A stretch of 64,000 nucleotides of DNA from Cupriavidus taiwanensis. Its GTDB lineage: Bacteria; Pseudomonadota; Gammaproteobacteria; Burkholderiales; Burkholderiaceae. This document shows, one piece after another, positions 17,838 to 27,368 of the stretch. The position numbers and the translations under genes were made by a program. Position 1 is the first letter of the stretch; every line of letters begins with the position of its first letter. The stretch lies in contig NZ_LT984803.1 in the NCBI RefSeq assembly GCF_900250115.1, positions 1,453,583 to 1,517,582 of the forward strand, given 5' to 3'. The notes beneath the pieces were generated by a model. It was not told the origin of the DNA. It did no database searches and worked only from the letters and a program-made list of their open reading frames with translations.

Positions 17838-18911
17838 ATGAGCATCATGCTGCCGCGAGGGAATGGCGGAAACAAGAAGATGGCGGCTGCGGCCGTCCTT
17901 GGGATCATCATCACCGGTTCCGTTCAAGCGCAGACATCGTCCGGGGTAACACTGTATGGCATTATCGATACCACGGTCCGTTACTCGAACAATAATGCCG
18001 GCGACAACAACTTGGCCGAACTGACCGACGGGTACTTCAACGGCTCGCGCTGGGGCATGCGCGGCAGCGAGGCGCTCGGCGGAGGTCTGTCCGCCATCTT
18101 TAATCTGGAAAGCGGCTTTGATCCGACCACTGGGATATCGTCGCAGGGTACCGCAACGGCCAACTATGGGCAGCAAAGCACGGGCGGACAGGGACGTTTG
18201 TTCGGACGGCAGGCCTGGGTGGGGCTGAACCACGACACCCTCGGAAAGTTGAGCTTTGGGCGGCAGTTCACCACGGCCTACGATGCGACCTCCCGTTTCC
18301 AGCCTAATGGGCATCCGAATCTGGACGCCGTTACTATCCTCAACGGTTATACGGGGCCGCGCCAGGACAACATGGCGAAGTACTTTGGGCAATGGGGCGC
18401 GCTATCAGCGGGGGCGCACTATACCTTTGGCGAGGTGGCCGGCCATATGAAGCCAAGTTCCAGCTATGGGGTCTCCCTTGGCTATAAGCAGGGACCAGTG
18501 GACGTGGGCGCCTTCTGGCAACAGGCAAATGCACTGACGACACCTGAGGCGAGAAAGGTGTGGGGCTTGGGCGGCAACTACCAGTGGGGAATCGTCAAGC
18601 TGACCTTCGGCTATCTGAACAATCGATTTGACGTAAGTCCGACCCGCAACGACGTATTCACGGGTGGCTTTGCAGTGTCGGCCACCCAAGCCCTGACCTT
18701 ATCGGTGGCGTCACATTACGACCGGCAGCGCAACGCTGACGGCAGCCGGATCATGGTCACCGGGGTCGCCGACTACAACCTTTCAAAGCGTACGGACGTT
18801 TATGCGGAGGTCGATTTTAACCGCATCAATGGAGCCTACGCACTCCCCGCGTTCATGGGCGTCAAGGGTAGCAAAGTCGGCGGCGGTATCGGTCTGCGAC
18901 ACCGATTCTGA
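17838..18911 (+). CDS. Gram-negative porin (Burkholderiales type)
   Basis: A 357-aa outer-membrane trimeric porin. The signal peptide covers residues 1-32 (hydrophobic AAAAVLGIIITGSV, cleaved after VQA). The mature N-terminus is SSGVTLYGIIDTTVRYS, the family signature. Further motifs are SRWGMRGSEALGGGLSAIFN, LFGRQAWVGL and LSFGRQFTTAYD, and the protein ends in Phe (GLRHRF) as needed for BAM insertion. AGGGGAG precedes the ATG; an upstream in-frame ATG would spoil the signal peptide. It heads a plus-strand set with hydratase, CoA-transferase and lyase genes, so it may admit the acid that the set degrades. Confidence 0.92.
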   Translation: MSIMLPRGNGGNKKMAAAAVLGIIITGSVQAQTSSGVTLYGIIDTTVRYSNNNAGDNNLAELTDGYFNGSRWGMRGSEALGGGLSAIFNLESGFDPTTGISSQGTATANYGQQSTGGQGRLFGRQAWVGLNHDTLGKLSFGRQFTTAYDATSRFQPNGHPNLDAVTILNGYTGPRQDNMAKYFGQWGALSAGAHYTFGEVAGHMKPSSSYGVSLGYKQGPVDVGAFWQQANALTTPEARKVWGLGGNYQWGIVKLTFGYLNNRFDVSPTRNDVFTGGFAVSATQALTLSVASHYDRQRNADGSRIMVTGVADYNLSKRTDVYAEVDFNRINGAYALPAFMGVKGSKVGGGIGLRHRF

Positions 18912-19073
18912 GGCGTGGCCATTTGCGCTGAGGGATGGGGGCGCGTCCCGGACTTCGCCAGTGTATTGCGGAATCCCGCACCAGTATCGAAAGCATGCAA
19001 CTCCCTCCGCAAGCGCGTGTACTCACAATCGGTGTGAGCCAGCGGGCCAATTACATATTGCAAGGAGTCATCA

Positions 19074-19934
19074 GTGGAAGAGCGGGCAATCGACCCTAAG
19101 ACATGGATCGGACGCAGCGAGCAGCGGGAGGACACGGTTACAGCCGCACCCGTTGCGGCGCTACGGGCGACATTTGACTATCCGGCGACAGCGCAACCGG
19201 CCGGCACTCAGCTGCCACCCCTGTGGCATTGGCTCTACTTCTTGCCCATGCATCGCCAGAGCGAGATCGGGCCGGACGGACATGCCAAGCGCGGGGGGTT
19301 CCTGCCTCCCGTGCCGCTCCCGCGACGCATGTGGGCAGGGGGGCAGTTCGAGTTCCGCGCTCCTCTCCGGGTGGGCGACCGAATCGTACGCACTTCGACG
19401 ATCGATGATGTCTCCCTGAAGCAGGGGAGAACCGGCAAGCTGGTATTCGTTAAGGTCCGCCACGAGGTATGCGTGGAAGGGGGCGTGGAGCCGGCCTTGG
19501 TGGAGTTCCACGACATTGTCTACCGCGAAGCCCAGCAGTCAGGCGATGTGGAGGCCATGCGCCAGGCCGCGCCGGCGGAAGCAGCGTGGCAGCGCCAGAT
19601 CGTGCCGGACGACGTCCTGCTGTTCCGCTATTCGGCGCTGACTTTCAATGGGCACCGCATCCACTATGACCGCCGCTATGTGACCGAGGTCGAAGGCTAT
19701 CCTGGCCTGATCGTCCACGGCCCATTGATCGCGACACTGTTGCTGGATCTGCTGGGGCGGCAGTTGCCCGCGGCCGACGTGGCCAGTTTCCGTTTCCGCG
19801 CAGTACGTCCGACCTTCGACCTCCATCCGTTCCACGTCAGCGGGCAACCTCAGTCAGACGGCAAGACCATTCGTTTGTGGGCGTCCGACCATGAAGGCCT
19901 GCTGACCATGGATGCCACCGCGGTTCTGCGCTGA
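19074..19934 (+). CDS. HotDog-fold enoyl-CoA hydratase (mesaconyl/itaconyl-CoA hydratase-like)
   Basis: A 286-aa protein of the FAS1-like/MaoC hydratase group that includes itaconyl-CoA and mesaconyl-CoA hydratases. It starts at GTG with AAGGAG seven bases upstream. The N-terminal HotDog-like half has PLWHWLYFLP, then GFLPPVPLPRRMWAGGQFEF. The C-terminal half has the catalytic-type motif LFRYSALTFNGHRIHYDRRY and VHGPLIATLL. It would add water to a CoA-activated unsaturated dicarboxylate. The next gene, 21 bases downstream, is a class III CoA-transferase that could supply its substrate. The family is firm; the exact substrate is inferred. Confidence 0.82.
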   Translation: MEERAIDPKTWIGRSEQREDTVTAAPVAALRATFDYPATAQPAGTQLPPLWHWLYFLPMHRQSEIGPDGHAKRGGFLPPVPLPRRMWAGGQFEFRAPLRVGDRIVRTSTIDDVSLKQGRTGKLVFVKVRHEVCVEGGVEPALVEFHDIVYREAQQSGDVEAMRQAAPAEAAWQRQIVPDDVLLFRYSALTFNGHRIHYDRRYVTEVEGYPGLIVHGPLIATLLLDLLGRQLPAADVASFRFRAVRPTFDLHPFHVSGQPQSDGKTIRLWASDHEGLLTMDATAVLR

Positions 19935-19955
19935 TTCGCCACACCGGAAAGCACC

Positions 19956-21146
19956 ATGCAACCCCTCAAGAACCTGACTGTCGTGACTTTCGAACACGCT
20001 ATCGCGGCGCCGTTCGCTACGCGCCAGCTTGCCGATCTCGGTGCGCGTGTCATCAAGATCGAGCGGCCGGGGGGCGGCGACTTCGCCCGTGGATACGACG
20101 AACGCGTCCGCGGCATGGCGTCTCATTTCGTCTGGACCAATCGGTCTAAGGAAAGCCTGACCCTTGACATCAAGCATCCGGCCGCCGCAAACGTACTCAA
20201 GCGACTGATCGAGGAGAAGGCGGATGTGATAGTTCAGAACCTGGCACCAGGCGCTGCAGCGCGCCTTGGGTTAGGTTACGACACACTTTCTGCCGTCAAG
20301 CCTGAATTGATTGTTTGCGATATCTCGGGCTATGGCGATGATCCGGAGCGTCCCGGGCCGTACCGTGACAAGAAGGCCTATGATCTCCTTGTTCAAAGCG
20401 AGGCTGGTTTCGTATCGGTCACGGGAACGGACGAAGTGCCCTGCAAGGCTGGCCCTTCGATCGCCGATATTGCGGCCGCTATGTACGCCTATTCAAACAT
20501 CCTGGCAGCCCTGCTGCAGCGCAGCCAGACCGGACGGGGCCAGCGCATTGACATCTCGATGCTCGAGTCGCTGACCGAGTGGAACAGCTATCCCCTCTAC
20601 TACGCATTCGATGGTGCCGAGCAGCCACCACGGACCGGTGCCAGCCATGCGACCATCTACCCGTATGGACCTTTTCCGGCGGGCGACAGCGCGACAGTGA
20701 TGCTGGGGCTGCAGAACGAGCGCGAATGGGCGAGCTTCTGCCGAAATGTGCTGCTGCGCCCCGAACTCGTTGACGACTCTCGCTTCGGCTCGAACTCAAG
20801 ACGCGTGGCCGAGCGCGCCGCTCTGCGGCAGATTATCGTGGACACCTTTGCTTCCCTGACCGGAGCACAAGTGGTGGAGCGTCTAGAACAGGCGCAGATC
20901 GCGAATGCCCGGGTCAACGACATGCGGGGCGTCTGGGAGCACCCCCAGTTGAGGGCGCGCGGGCGCTGGACCGAAGTCAACTCGCCACAGGGCGTGCTGC
21001 CGGCACTGTTGCCGCCTGGTACATGGAACGAACGGCCTCGCATGGATCCGATACCGGCATTGGGCGAACACACCGACGCGATTCTCGCGGAACTTGGATA
21101 TGCCTCCCACGAAATCGCGACGATGCACGCGGAAGGCGTTGTGTGA
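19956..21146 (+). CDS. Class III (CaiB/BaiF) CoA-transferase
   Basis: A 396-aa transferase that moves CoA between carboxylates. The N-terminus NLTVVTFEHAIAAPFATRQL, then DLGARVIKIERPGGGDFARG, is the family signature. WTNRSKESLTLDIKHP and a KAYDLLVQSEAGF stretch follow, with the Asp of the second motif at the usual position of the catalytic aspartyl-CoA intermediate. The C-terminus has ANARVNDMRGVWEHPQLRAR. It is typical of succinyl-CoA-dependent activation of acids such as itaconate, mesaconate or citramalate. It sits between the hydratase and the lyase gene in one apparent operon. Confidence 0.88.
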   Translation: MQPLKNLTVVTFEHAIAAPFATRQLADLGARVIKIERPGGGDFARGYDERVRGMASHFVWTNRSKESLTLDIKHPAAANVLKRLIEEKADVIVQNLAPGAAARLGLGYDTLSAVKPELIVCDISGYGDDPERPGPYRDKKAYDLLVQSEAGFVSVTGTDEVPCKAGPSIADIAAAMYAYSNILAALLQRSQTGRGQRIDISMLESLTEWNSYPLYYAFDGAEQPPRTGASHATIYPYGPFPAGDSATVMLGLQNEREWASFCRNVLLRPELVDDSRFGSNSRRVAERAALRQIIVDTFASLTGAQVVERLEQAQIANARVNDMRGVWEHPQLRARGRWTEVNSPQGVLPALLPPGTWNERPRMDPIPALGEHTDAILAELGYASHEIATMHAEGVV

Positions 21147-21199
21147 TAGTCCCTTGTCGGGCGGCGACACATCCGACACCAATGGAGAGGTAGAACACT

Positions 21200-22546
21200 A
21201 TGGCTTCCACCATCATCGACTCCCGCATCTTTGGCGATATGTTCAGCGACGTACGCATGCGCGAGGTCTGGTCCGACGAAAATCGAACCGCCAGGTACCT
21301 TGACATCGAACGAGCGTTGGCAAAGGTGCAGGGTGAGCTTGGCATCATCCCGCAGGAAGCAGCGGATGAAATCGTTCGCAACTGCGAACTATCGAAAATT
21401 GACTGGGTGAAGCTTAAGGCGAAGACCGAGCAGATCGGCTATCCGATTATTGCGGTGGTCAACCAGATCAACGCTAACTGCAGGGACGGGCTCGGCGAGT
21501 TCTGTCACTGGGGTGCCACGACTCAAGACATTACGGACACGGCGGCAGTGCTGCAGATGCGTGAGGGGCTTGCACTCATCGAGACGGATCTCGATGAGAT
21601 CGCCGACGCGCTCGCGGCGCTGGCCAGGAAGTACCGCGACACACCGGTAATCGGTCGGTCCAACCTGCAGCAGGCAACGCCCATTACGTTCGGCTACAAG
21701 ATGGCCAGCATCCTCGCCGGCATTGATCGCCACCGCGAGCGGCTGCAGCAACTGAAGCCTCGCGTGCTGATGGGGGAGTTTGGCGGAGCATCAGGTACGT
21801 TGTCCTCGCTGCAGACGGGCGCCATGGAAACACAGGCGGCGCTGATGAAAGAACTAGGTCTGGTGCAGCCGCTGATTTCCTGGCACACGGTGCGCGATAC
21901 CATCGCTGAAGTTGGCGCTTTTCTCGGCCTTGTCGGTGGTTCGCTGGGCAAGATCGCGATGGATGTGAAGCTGATGATGCAGACCGAGGTTGCCGAGGTG
22001 TTCGAGCCATTCGCCCCTGGACGTGGCTCTTCGTCAACCATGCCGCAGAAGCGCAATCCGATCTCCTGTCTGTACATCCATGCCAACATTTCGGTGGCGC
22101 GACAGCATGCGGCTGCACTGATGGACGCCATGGTCGCCGACCACGAGCGTTCGACCGGGCCGTGGGAGATCGAATGGGTTTCGCTGCCGGAAATCTTCTG
22201 CCTGATTTCTGGCGCGTTGAAGCAGGCGAAGTTCGTCTTGCAGGGATTGGAAGTAGACGCAGCTCGCATGCGTGAGAATATCGACATCACGAACGGTCTG
22301 GTGATGTCCGAGGCGGTGATGATGGGGCTCGGTCCCTACATTGGCCGCGAGTACGCGCATGACCTGGTCTACGACCTCTGTCGCGAGGCTATCACTACCA
22401 ACCGGCAGTTGATCGAGATTCTCGCGGCCCACCCGGAGATCAGCCGCCACGTGTCTCGCGAACAGCTAGAGGCGATGTGCGAGCCGGGAAATAATCTGGG
22501 CCAAGCTGGAGTGATGGTCGACCGGGTGTTGTCGAGTCGCGCCTAG
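21200..22546 (+). CDS. Fumarase/adenylosuccinate-lyase superfamily enzyme
   Basis: A 448-aa class II lyase. The signature loop GSSSTMPQKRNPISCLYIHA lies near residue 270-290 and the helix GATTQDITDTA near 105-115, the pattern of adenylosuccinate lyase and 3-carboxymuconate cycloisomerase relatives. Members remove a group by beta-elimination to give fumarate-type products or run the reverse addition. In the operon with a CoA-transferase and a hydratase, it is not the CitE-type citramalyl-CoA lyase of the known itaconate pathway, so the pathway here differs. A purB role is unlikely because of the catabolic context. Confidence 0.82.
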   Translation: MASTIIDSRIFGDMFSDVRMREVWSDENRTARYLDIERALAKVQGELGIIPQEAADEIVRNCELSKIDWVKLKAKTEQIGYPIIAVVNQINANCRDGLGEFCHWGATTQDITDTAAVLQMREGLALIETDLDEIADALAALARKYRDTPVIGRSNLQQATPITFGYKMASILAGIDRHRERLQQLKPRVLMGEFGGASGTLSSLQTGAMETQAALMKELGLVQPLISWHTVRDTIAEVGAFLGLVGGSLGKIAMDVKLMMQTEVAEVFEPFAPGRGSSSTMPQKRNPISCLYIHANISVARQHAAALMDAMVADHERSTGPWEIEWVSLPEIFCLISGALKQAKFVLQGLEVDAARMRENIDITNGLVMSEAVMMGLGPYIGREYAHDLVYDLCREAITTNRQLIEILAAHPEISRHVSREQLEAMCEPGNNLGQAGVMVDRVLSSRA

Positions 22547-22731
22547 GCTGGGCGCCCGGTTGCGTGGCGGTGGAAAGGCCGGCTGGGCTTCGCACTTGAG
22601 CTGGACTCAGGCTGCCCCACTTTGGTACCTGGCTGCGGCCCCGGTCGTCAGCGCGCCGGGCACGCCAGTTTCCCCGGCCGCCATCTCGTCCAGGTTTGCG
22701 ATCGCAAAAAGTCGCATTGCAGCCGTACCGG

Positions 22732-23661
22732 TCACCGCCCGCGCCGGCGACCGGCACCTTTGGTACGCACTGCCCTGATCTCGCTGAGAAAATCATAAAG
22801 CTGCTGCGCTGCTGGCGTCAGTGCGCGGCTTTTACGGCGTATCAGGCCAATCTTGCGCGTGACAACCGGATCGGTCAGCGGCACGCTGACAAGGAGCGGA
22901 TGGTCCGGTCCCGGCATGGCGATCGATGGCACCGCAGCAATGCCGAGGCCAGCTTCCACCAGGCCCAGCGTGGTGGTCACATGCTGAGTCTCATAGATAC
23001 TCTGAGGCAATCCTTGCACGTTGGACAGTGCCTGATCAAGGAGTAGCCGATTGCCGGATGCCTTGCTAACGGAGATGTAATCATACCCGGCAAGATCGGC
23101 CCATGTGACTTGCCGCCGCTTTGCGAGCGGGTGATCGCGGCGACAAGCTGCCACGAACCGCTCCTCCAGTAACGGGCTGAATTCAATATCCGCCTCTTGT
23201 CCACCCACGAAGTTGAGGCCAAAGTCCGCTTCGCTGCGCGACACCGCTGTCAGCACCTCGTTTGCACTGGCGTCGAGAATCTTGACCCGGATCTTCGGAT
23301 ACTGCGCGTGGTAGCGCGAAATGACCTGCGACAGAAAGTAGTAGACCGTCGAAGGTACGCAGGCGATGGTCACCTCCCCCATGCGCGTGGTCGTCACCCC
23401 CCGTATGCCAAGCAGCGTCTGATCCAGGTCATCGAGCAGCTCCTTAACCTTTCGATCGAACTCCCGACCGACCGCAGTCAGACTCACCCGGCGCGTGGTG
23501 CGCTCCAGTAAGCGCACGCCGAGTGCCTCTTCAAGTTTTTCTATGCGCCGACTGAACGCTGGCTGGGACACATGCAGGGAGGCTGCCGCCTTGCGAAAAC
23601 TGTTCAGTTCTGCCACCGCGCGGAACGCCTGAAGATCGTTGAGGTTGAAGTTGATGGTCAT
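22732..23661 (-). CDS. LysR-family transcriptional regulator
   Basis: A 309-aa regulator. The N-terminal helix-turn-helix spans about 1-60: NDLQAFRAVAELNSFRKAAA, LHVSQPAFSRRIEKLEEALG, LLERTTRRV. A periplasmic-binding-like effector domain follows (about 90-300), with VTIACVPSTVYYFLSQVI and GLGIAAVPSI. The internal ATG at 23661 is preferred because it begins right at the DNA-binding domain; an upstream ATG would add nine residues. It is divergent from the Bug/fusion operon and convergent with the lyase operon, so it probably controls one or both in response to the imported acid. Confidence 0.9.
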   Translation of the reverse strand: MTINFNLNDLQAFRAVAELNSFRKAAASLHVSQPAFSRRIEKLEEALGVRLLERTTRRVSLTAVGREFDRKVKELLDDLDQTLLGIRGVTTTRMGEVTIACVPSTVYYFLSQVISRYHAQYPKIRVKILDASANEVLTAVSRSEADFGLNFVGGQEADIEFSPLLEERFVAACRRDHPLAKRRQVTWADLAGYDYISVSKASGNRLLLDQALSNVQGLPQSIYETQHVTTTLGLVEAGLGIAAVPSIAMPGPDHPLLVSVPLTDPVVTRKIGLIRRKSRALTPAAQQLYDFLSEIRAVRTKGAGRRRGR

Positions 23662-23703
23662 TGTTCGTTCTCCCGTGCCTTGAGCCACTGATCCACAGTG
23701 TGC

Positions 23704-23762
23704 ATCAATTGATCCTAAAAACTCAATTCACTTAAGAGCGGGAAATGACGACCATACGTATG
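23704..23762. promoter_or_regulatory. Divergent control region with two palindromes
   Basis: ATCAATTGAT (23704-23713) and CATACGTATG (23753-23762) are perfect 10-bp palindromes in the 145-bp gap between the LysR gene and the Bug gene. They are candidates for LysR binding or overlapping promoters. No spacing rule was tested. Confidence 0.4.
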
Positions 23763-23806
23763 CGGCCGGACCGGCTGACGGCATAACGACATTACGGAGC
23801 AGACAA

Positions 23807-24778
23807 ATGCAATCGACCAAGCGGCTTTTTCTCAGGGGCCTTGCCATCGCGGCTGCACTCACCACGACAAGCGTCCTGGCCGCCTACCCGGAAAAGCGGA
23901 TCGCCCTGGTGGTACCCACCGCCGCAGGGGGAGCCAACGATGCCATGGCCCGAGTGGTCGGCCAGGCCATGTCATCGATCCTCAAGCAAACCGTCGTGGT
24001 CGACAACAAGGCCGGTGCCAATGGCGCCATTGCGAGCGAGTTCGTAATGCGTGCCCCCGCTGATGGCTACACGCTGCTGCTCGGTTACGTGGCCACGCAT
24101 GCGATGAACCCCGCGCTCCAGACCCTGCGCTATGACCCGATCAAGGATTTCGTGCCGGTCGGGATGGTCGGCTCTTCGGCCACCGTCATGGTGGTCAATC
24201 CGAGCCTGAAGGCCGCAGATGCAAAGGCAGTTGTAGCGCTGCTCAAGGCGGCGCCCGGAAAGCTGAGCTATGCCTCTGCCGGCAATGGAACAGCCCCTCA
24301 TTTCGCGGCCGAAATGTTCAAGATTTCCACTGGCACAAACATGCTCCACGTACCCTACAAGGGATCCGCACCGGCGATCAATGACACGGTTGCCGGACAG
24401 ACACAGGTGATGTTTCCGAGCCTTTTTACCGCTTTGCCCCAGTTGAAGAACGGCAAGCTCAAGGCCGTCGGTATTGCGGGCAGCAAACGCTCTGCGCTGA
24501 TGCCGGAAGTGCCGACCTTGAAGGAGCAGGGTATCAACGACGTTGACGTCTCCCAGTGGTACGCCATTTTTGCACCAGCAAACACCCCGGCGCCAGTCGT
24601 GGAGACGCTTAACAAGGCGCTCAATCAGGCGCTGGCCGACAAGACGGTGGTGCAGCGCCTGGAAGGCCAGGGCGCGGAAGTTACGACCATGACCACCAGC
24701 CAGATGCGCACCTTCATGCAACAGGAGCAGATCAAGTGGAAAGCGGTGGTGCAAGCTGCAAAGCTGAAGGCGGACTGA
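23807..24778 (+). CDS. Bug-family periplasmic binding protein
   Basis: A 323-aa TctC-type receptor with a signal peptide (residues 1-27, cleaved near VLAA). The mature part starts YPEKRIALVVPTAAGGANDA, then VDNKAGANGAIASEF, GYTLLLGYVATHAMNPALQ, LSYASAGNGTAPHFAAEMF and PEVPTLKEQGI. It should bind a small carboxylate in the periplasm. The stop codon is one base before the ATG of the next gene (TGAGATG), so the two are tightly coupled. The downstream fusion protein carries a second, closely related Bug domain, which suggests tandem duplication. GGAG lies 8 bases before the start. Confidence 0.92.
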   Translation: MQSTKRLFLRGLAIAAALTTTSVLAAYPEKRIALVVPTAAGGANDAMARVVGQAMSSILKQTVVVDNKAGANGAIASEFVMRAPADGYTLLLGYVATHAMNPALQTLRYDPIKDFVPVGMVGSSATVMVVNPSLKAADAKAVVALLKAAPGKLSYASAGNGTAPHFAAEMFKISTGTNMLHVPYKGSAPAINDTVAGQTQVMFPSLFTALPQLKNGKLKAVGIAGSKRSALMPEVPTLKEQGINDVDVSQWYAIFAPANTPAPVVETLNKALNQALADKTVVQRLEGQGAEVTTMTTSQMRTFMQQEQIKWKAVVQAAKLKAD

Positions 24779-24779
24779 G

Positions 24780-26807
24780 ATGAGCAAGACGATACCTTGC
24801 GTGCTGATGCGTGCAGGCACCTCGCGCGGGCCGTTCTTCCTGCGGGAATGGCTTCCAGAGGGCGATGAGGCGCGCGACCAGGCGCTGATTGGCGCCATCG
24901 GCGCGTCGGATCCGCTGCAACTGGATGGCGTCGGCGGTGGCAGTACGCTCAATAGCAAGGTCGCAATCGTTTCGCGATCGACGCAGCCTGGCTGTGATCT
25001 GGATTACCTCTTCGCGCAGGTCGGCGTCGGCAACTGCTCGGTAGATACGCGGCCGAACTGCGGCAATATGCTGTCCGGCGTTGCCCCTTTTGCCATTGAG
25101 CAGGGACTCATCCCTGCCCAGGATGGATCTACCCGTGTCCGCGTTCATAACGTCAACACGGGCGCCAGGATCGATGTGACGGTACGTACGCCGGGAGGCC
25201 GGGTGAGCTATGACGGCGACACCCGGATCGATGGCGTTGCCGGCACCGGGGCCCCGATCTTGCTCGACTTCCTCGACGCCTGGGGTGCTGTGACTGGCAA
25301 GATCTTTCCTACTGGTAAACGCATCGACCTGATCAATGGGGTCGAGGTGACCTGCATTGACGCAGCAATGCCCCTAATGATTGTTCGAGCGCGCGACCTG
25401 GGAGTCAGCGGGCGCGAGGCGCCTGCCACTCTCGATAATGACGCCGCGCTTCTCGAGCGTCTTGAGGCGTTACGCTTGCAAGCCGGACGGATGATGGGGC
25501 TCGGCGATGTCTCCGACAGCGTCATTCCTAAGCCGGTGTTAGTCGCCCCTGGCGACTCGCCGAATAGCATCACGTCGCGTTACTTTACGCCGCGCAAATG
25601 CCATGCATCTCATGCCGTCACCGGCGCCATCGGTGTGGCAAGCGCGTTCGCACTGCCAGGCACAGTTGCCAGCGAACACAGCCGCCCGGCCGGCCGGCAT
25701 GCCCTGGTGGTCTTGCATCCCGCTGGACGTATTGAGGTAGAGGTGGAACTGGAAGGTGAGGGTGATGAAGCGAGTGTTATTCGCGCTGCACTCGTTCGCA
25801 CGGCACGGAAGATCATGGATGGGCAACTCCACCTGCCAGACTATGTCTTCTCGCGGCCAGAACAGGCGGACCAGGCGAGCCGGGTTTCGCAATCGAAACC
25901 CCTTCGGATCATCGTGCCGACGCGCGCGGGTGGCGGCAACGATGCGGTGGCGCACCTTGTCGGCGCTCGGCTTGCACGCCTGCTTGGGCAGGAGGTAATC
26001 ATCGACAATCGTGCCGGCGCCAACGGCGGGATCGCATGTGAGTATGTGGCACGGGCGGTGCCTGACGGCCAGACCCTGTTGCTCGGCTATGTGGGCACCC
26101 ACGCGATGAATCCGGCGCTTCAGCAGGTGGCATACGATCCCATCGACAGCTTCGCACCGATAGGGCTGATCGGATCGTCGCCGATCCTGCTGGTTGGAAA
26201 CCCCGCCCAGACGCCCGCCGAGTTGGGCACACTGATCGACAACCTGCGGCGGACGCCCCGAAGCCTCAGCTATGCTTCCGCGGGCGACGGAACGCCGCCG
26301 CACTTTGCAGCCGAGCTGTTTCAGCTGGCCACCGGCACGTCGATGCGCGGTAACACCTTCGATGGGGCGGCACCCGCGATTGCATCGATCATCGATGGGC
26401 GCTCGCAGCTCATGTTTTCCAGCCTGCTTACCGCCTATCGCCCGCTGCGCGCTGGTCAAGTGCATGCGCTGGCGGTCGCCGCTTCACGACGCATCCCTGA
26501 ACTGCCCGAGGTACCGACGCTTGCGGAGTTCGGCATCGCCGGGATGGAAATGACGCAGTGGTACGCTCTCTTTGCCCCGGCAGCTACTCCTGCAAAGGTG
26601 GTGGATCAAGTCAATTGCGCCCTAAGTGAGGTGCTGACGGATCCGGAGGTTAAGCTCGGCTTCGAGACCTTTGGGGCCGCGCCTGCCCCTGGCCGACCTG
26701 AACAACTCGCTGCACGCGTGGCGGCTGAGTTGGCGCGCTGGCGGCGCGTGGTGCGGGAATCATCCTTGTTGCCATCAAAACGAAACGTTGAATCGTTTGG
26801 AGAGTGA
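24780..26807 (+). CDS. Fusion of PrpF-type isomerase and a signal-less Bug binding domain
   Basis: A 675-aa single frame. Residues 1-357 are a PrpF/methylitaconate-isomerase-type enzyme of the diaminopimelate-epimerase fold: a MRAGTSRGPFF start, DGVGGGSTLNSKVAIV with Lys60, RPNCGNMLSG with Cys94, then KCHASHAVTGAIGVA. Such enzymes move double bonds or isomerise unsaturated acids. After a roughly 13-residue linker, residues 371-665 form a full Bug domain (SKPLRIIVPTRAGGGNDA, LLLGYVGTHAMNPALQ, SYASAGDGTPPHFAAELF, PEVPTLAEFGI) very like the upstream Bug protein. No signal peptide or membrane segment is present at the N-terminus or junction, so the binding domain should be cytoplasmic. The start follows the Bug stop by one base. 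The substrate is unknown. Confidence 0.85.
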   Translation: MSKTIPCVLMRAGTSRGPFFLREWLPEGDEARDQALIGAIGASDPLQLDGVGGGSTLNSKVAIVSRSTQPGCDLDYLFAQVGVGNCSVDTRPNCGNMLSGVAPFAIEQGLIPAQDGSTRVRVHNVNTGARIDVTVRTPGGRVSYDGDTRIDGVAGTGAPILLDFLDAWGAVTGKIFPTGKRIDLINGVEVTCIDAAMPLMIVRARDLGVSGREAPATLDNDAALLERLEALRLQAGRMMGLGDVSDSVIPKPVLVAPGDSPNSITSRYFTPRKCHASHAVTGAIGVASAFALPGTVASEHSRPAGRHALVVLHPAGRIEVEVELEGEGDEASVIRAALVRTARKIMDGQLHLPDYVFSRPEQADQASRVSQSKPLRIIVPTRAGGGNDAVAHLVGARLARLLGQEVIIDNRAGANGGIACEYVARAVPDGQTLLLGYVGTHAMNPALQQVAYDPIDSFAPIGLIGSSPILLVGNPAQTPAELGTLIDNLRRTPRSLSYASAGDGTPPHFAAELFQLATGTSMRGNTFDGAAPAIASIIDGRSQLMFSSLLTAYRPLRAGQVHALAVAASRRIPELPEVPTLAEFGIAGMEMTQWYALFAPAATPAKVVDQVNCALSEVLTDPEVKLGFETFGAAPAPGRPEQLAARVAAELARWRRVVRESSLLPSKRNVESFGE

Positions 26808-27368
26808 TGGTGATCTGTATGCAATTGGATGTCCCGATGCAACTGCCCGGCAATTAGCAAAGGAGAATCGCGCGCATTGCCAACTCACGCCGGATCTCTG
26901 CCTATTTTTCCTTTTAAACGATGATAACTTGCGAACCCTCGGATAGCACCGAACCGTTGGAAGATCTTCCGCTTGGGAGCGAAACCTCGCCGTCTGCGCT
27001 GGCGCGTGGTAGCGCGTTGCCAGTGGTGGTCAAGCTACTTCTGCAGCAGCCTGACGGCGATGATCTCTGGAACATTGCCTTACTCGGATACAACTGAACA
27101 CCAAGTGCCTTTGTTTCCATGACTGCACGCGTGTTCTAGTGCACGGGCCAGATCAAGCTGGCCCGCAACGGCGGGGCAGCGCCTTAAAGTGCAGACGAAT
27201 ATCGTCCAGCAATACTGGTGCACCGCCAGAAAACCTCCAGCATTGGGCGCTCCAGCAACCAACGTCAGGTACCGGCCAATTGCGATTGTTTCCGGGCTGC
27301 GATCCCATTTCGGTCAGCTTACGCAAGTATGGAATTGACATGGCTGAGGCTGGCGCCGGCGAGTGTTG
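26808..27368. other. Gap with no supported gene
   Basis: About 560 bases between the fusion gene and the convergent spermidine-synthase-like gene. Short frames on both strands have no domain signal or ribosome binding site. I see no clear terminator hairpin. Confidence 0.45.
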
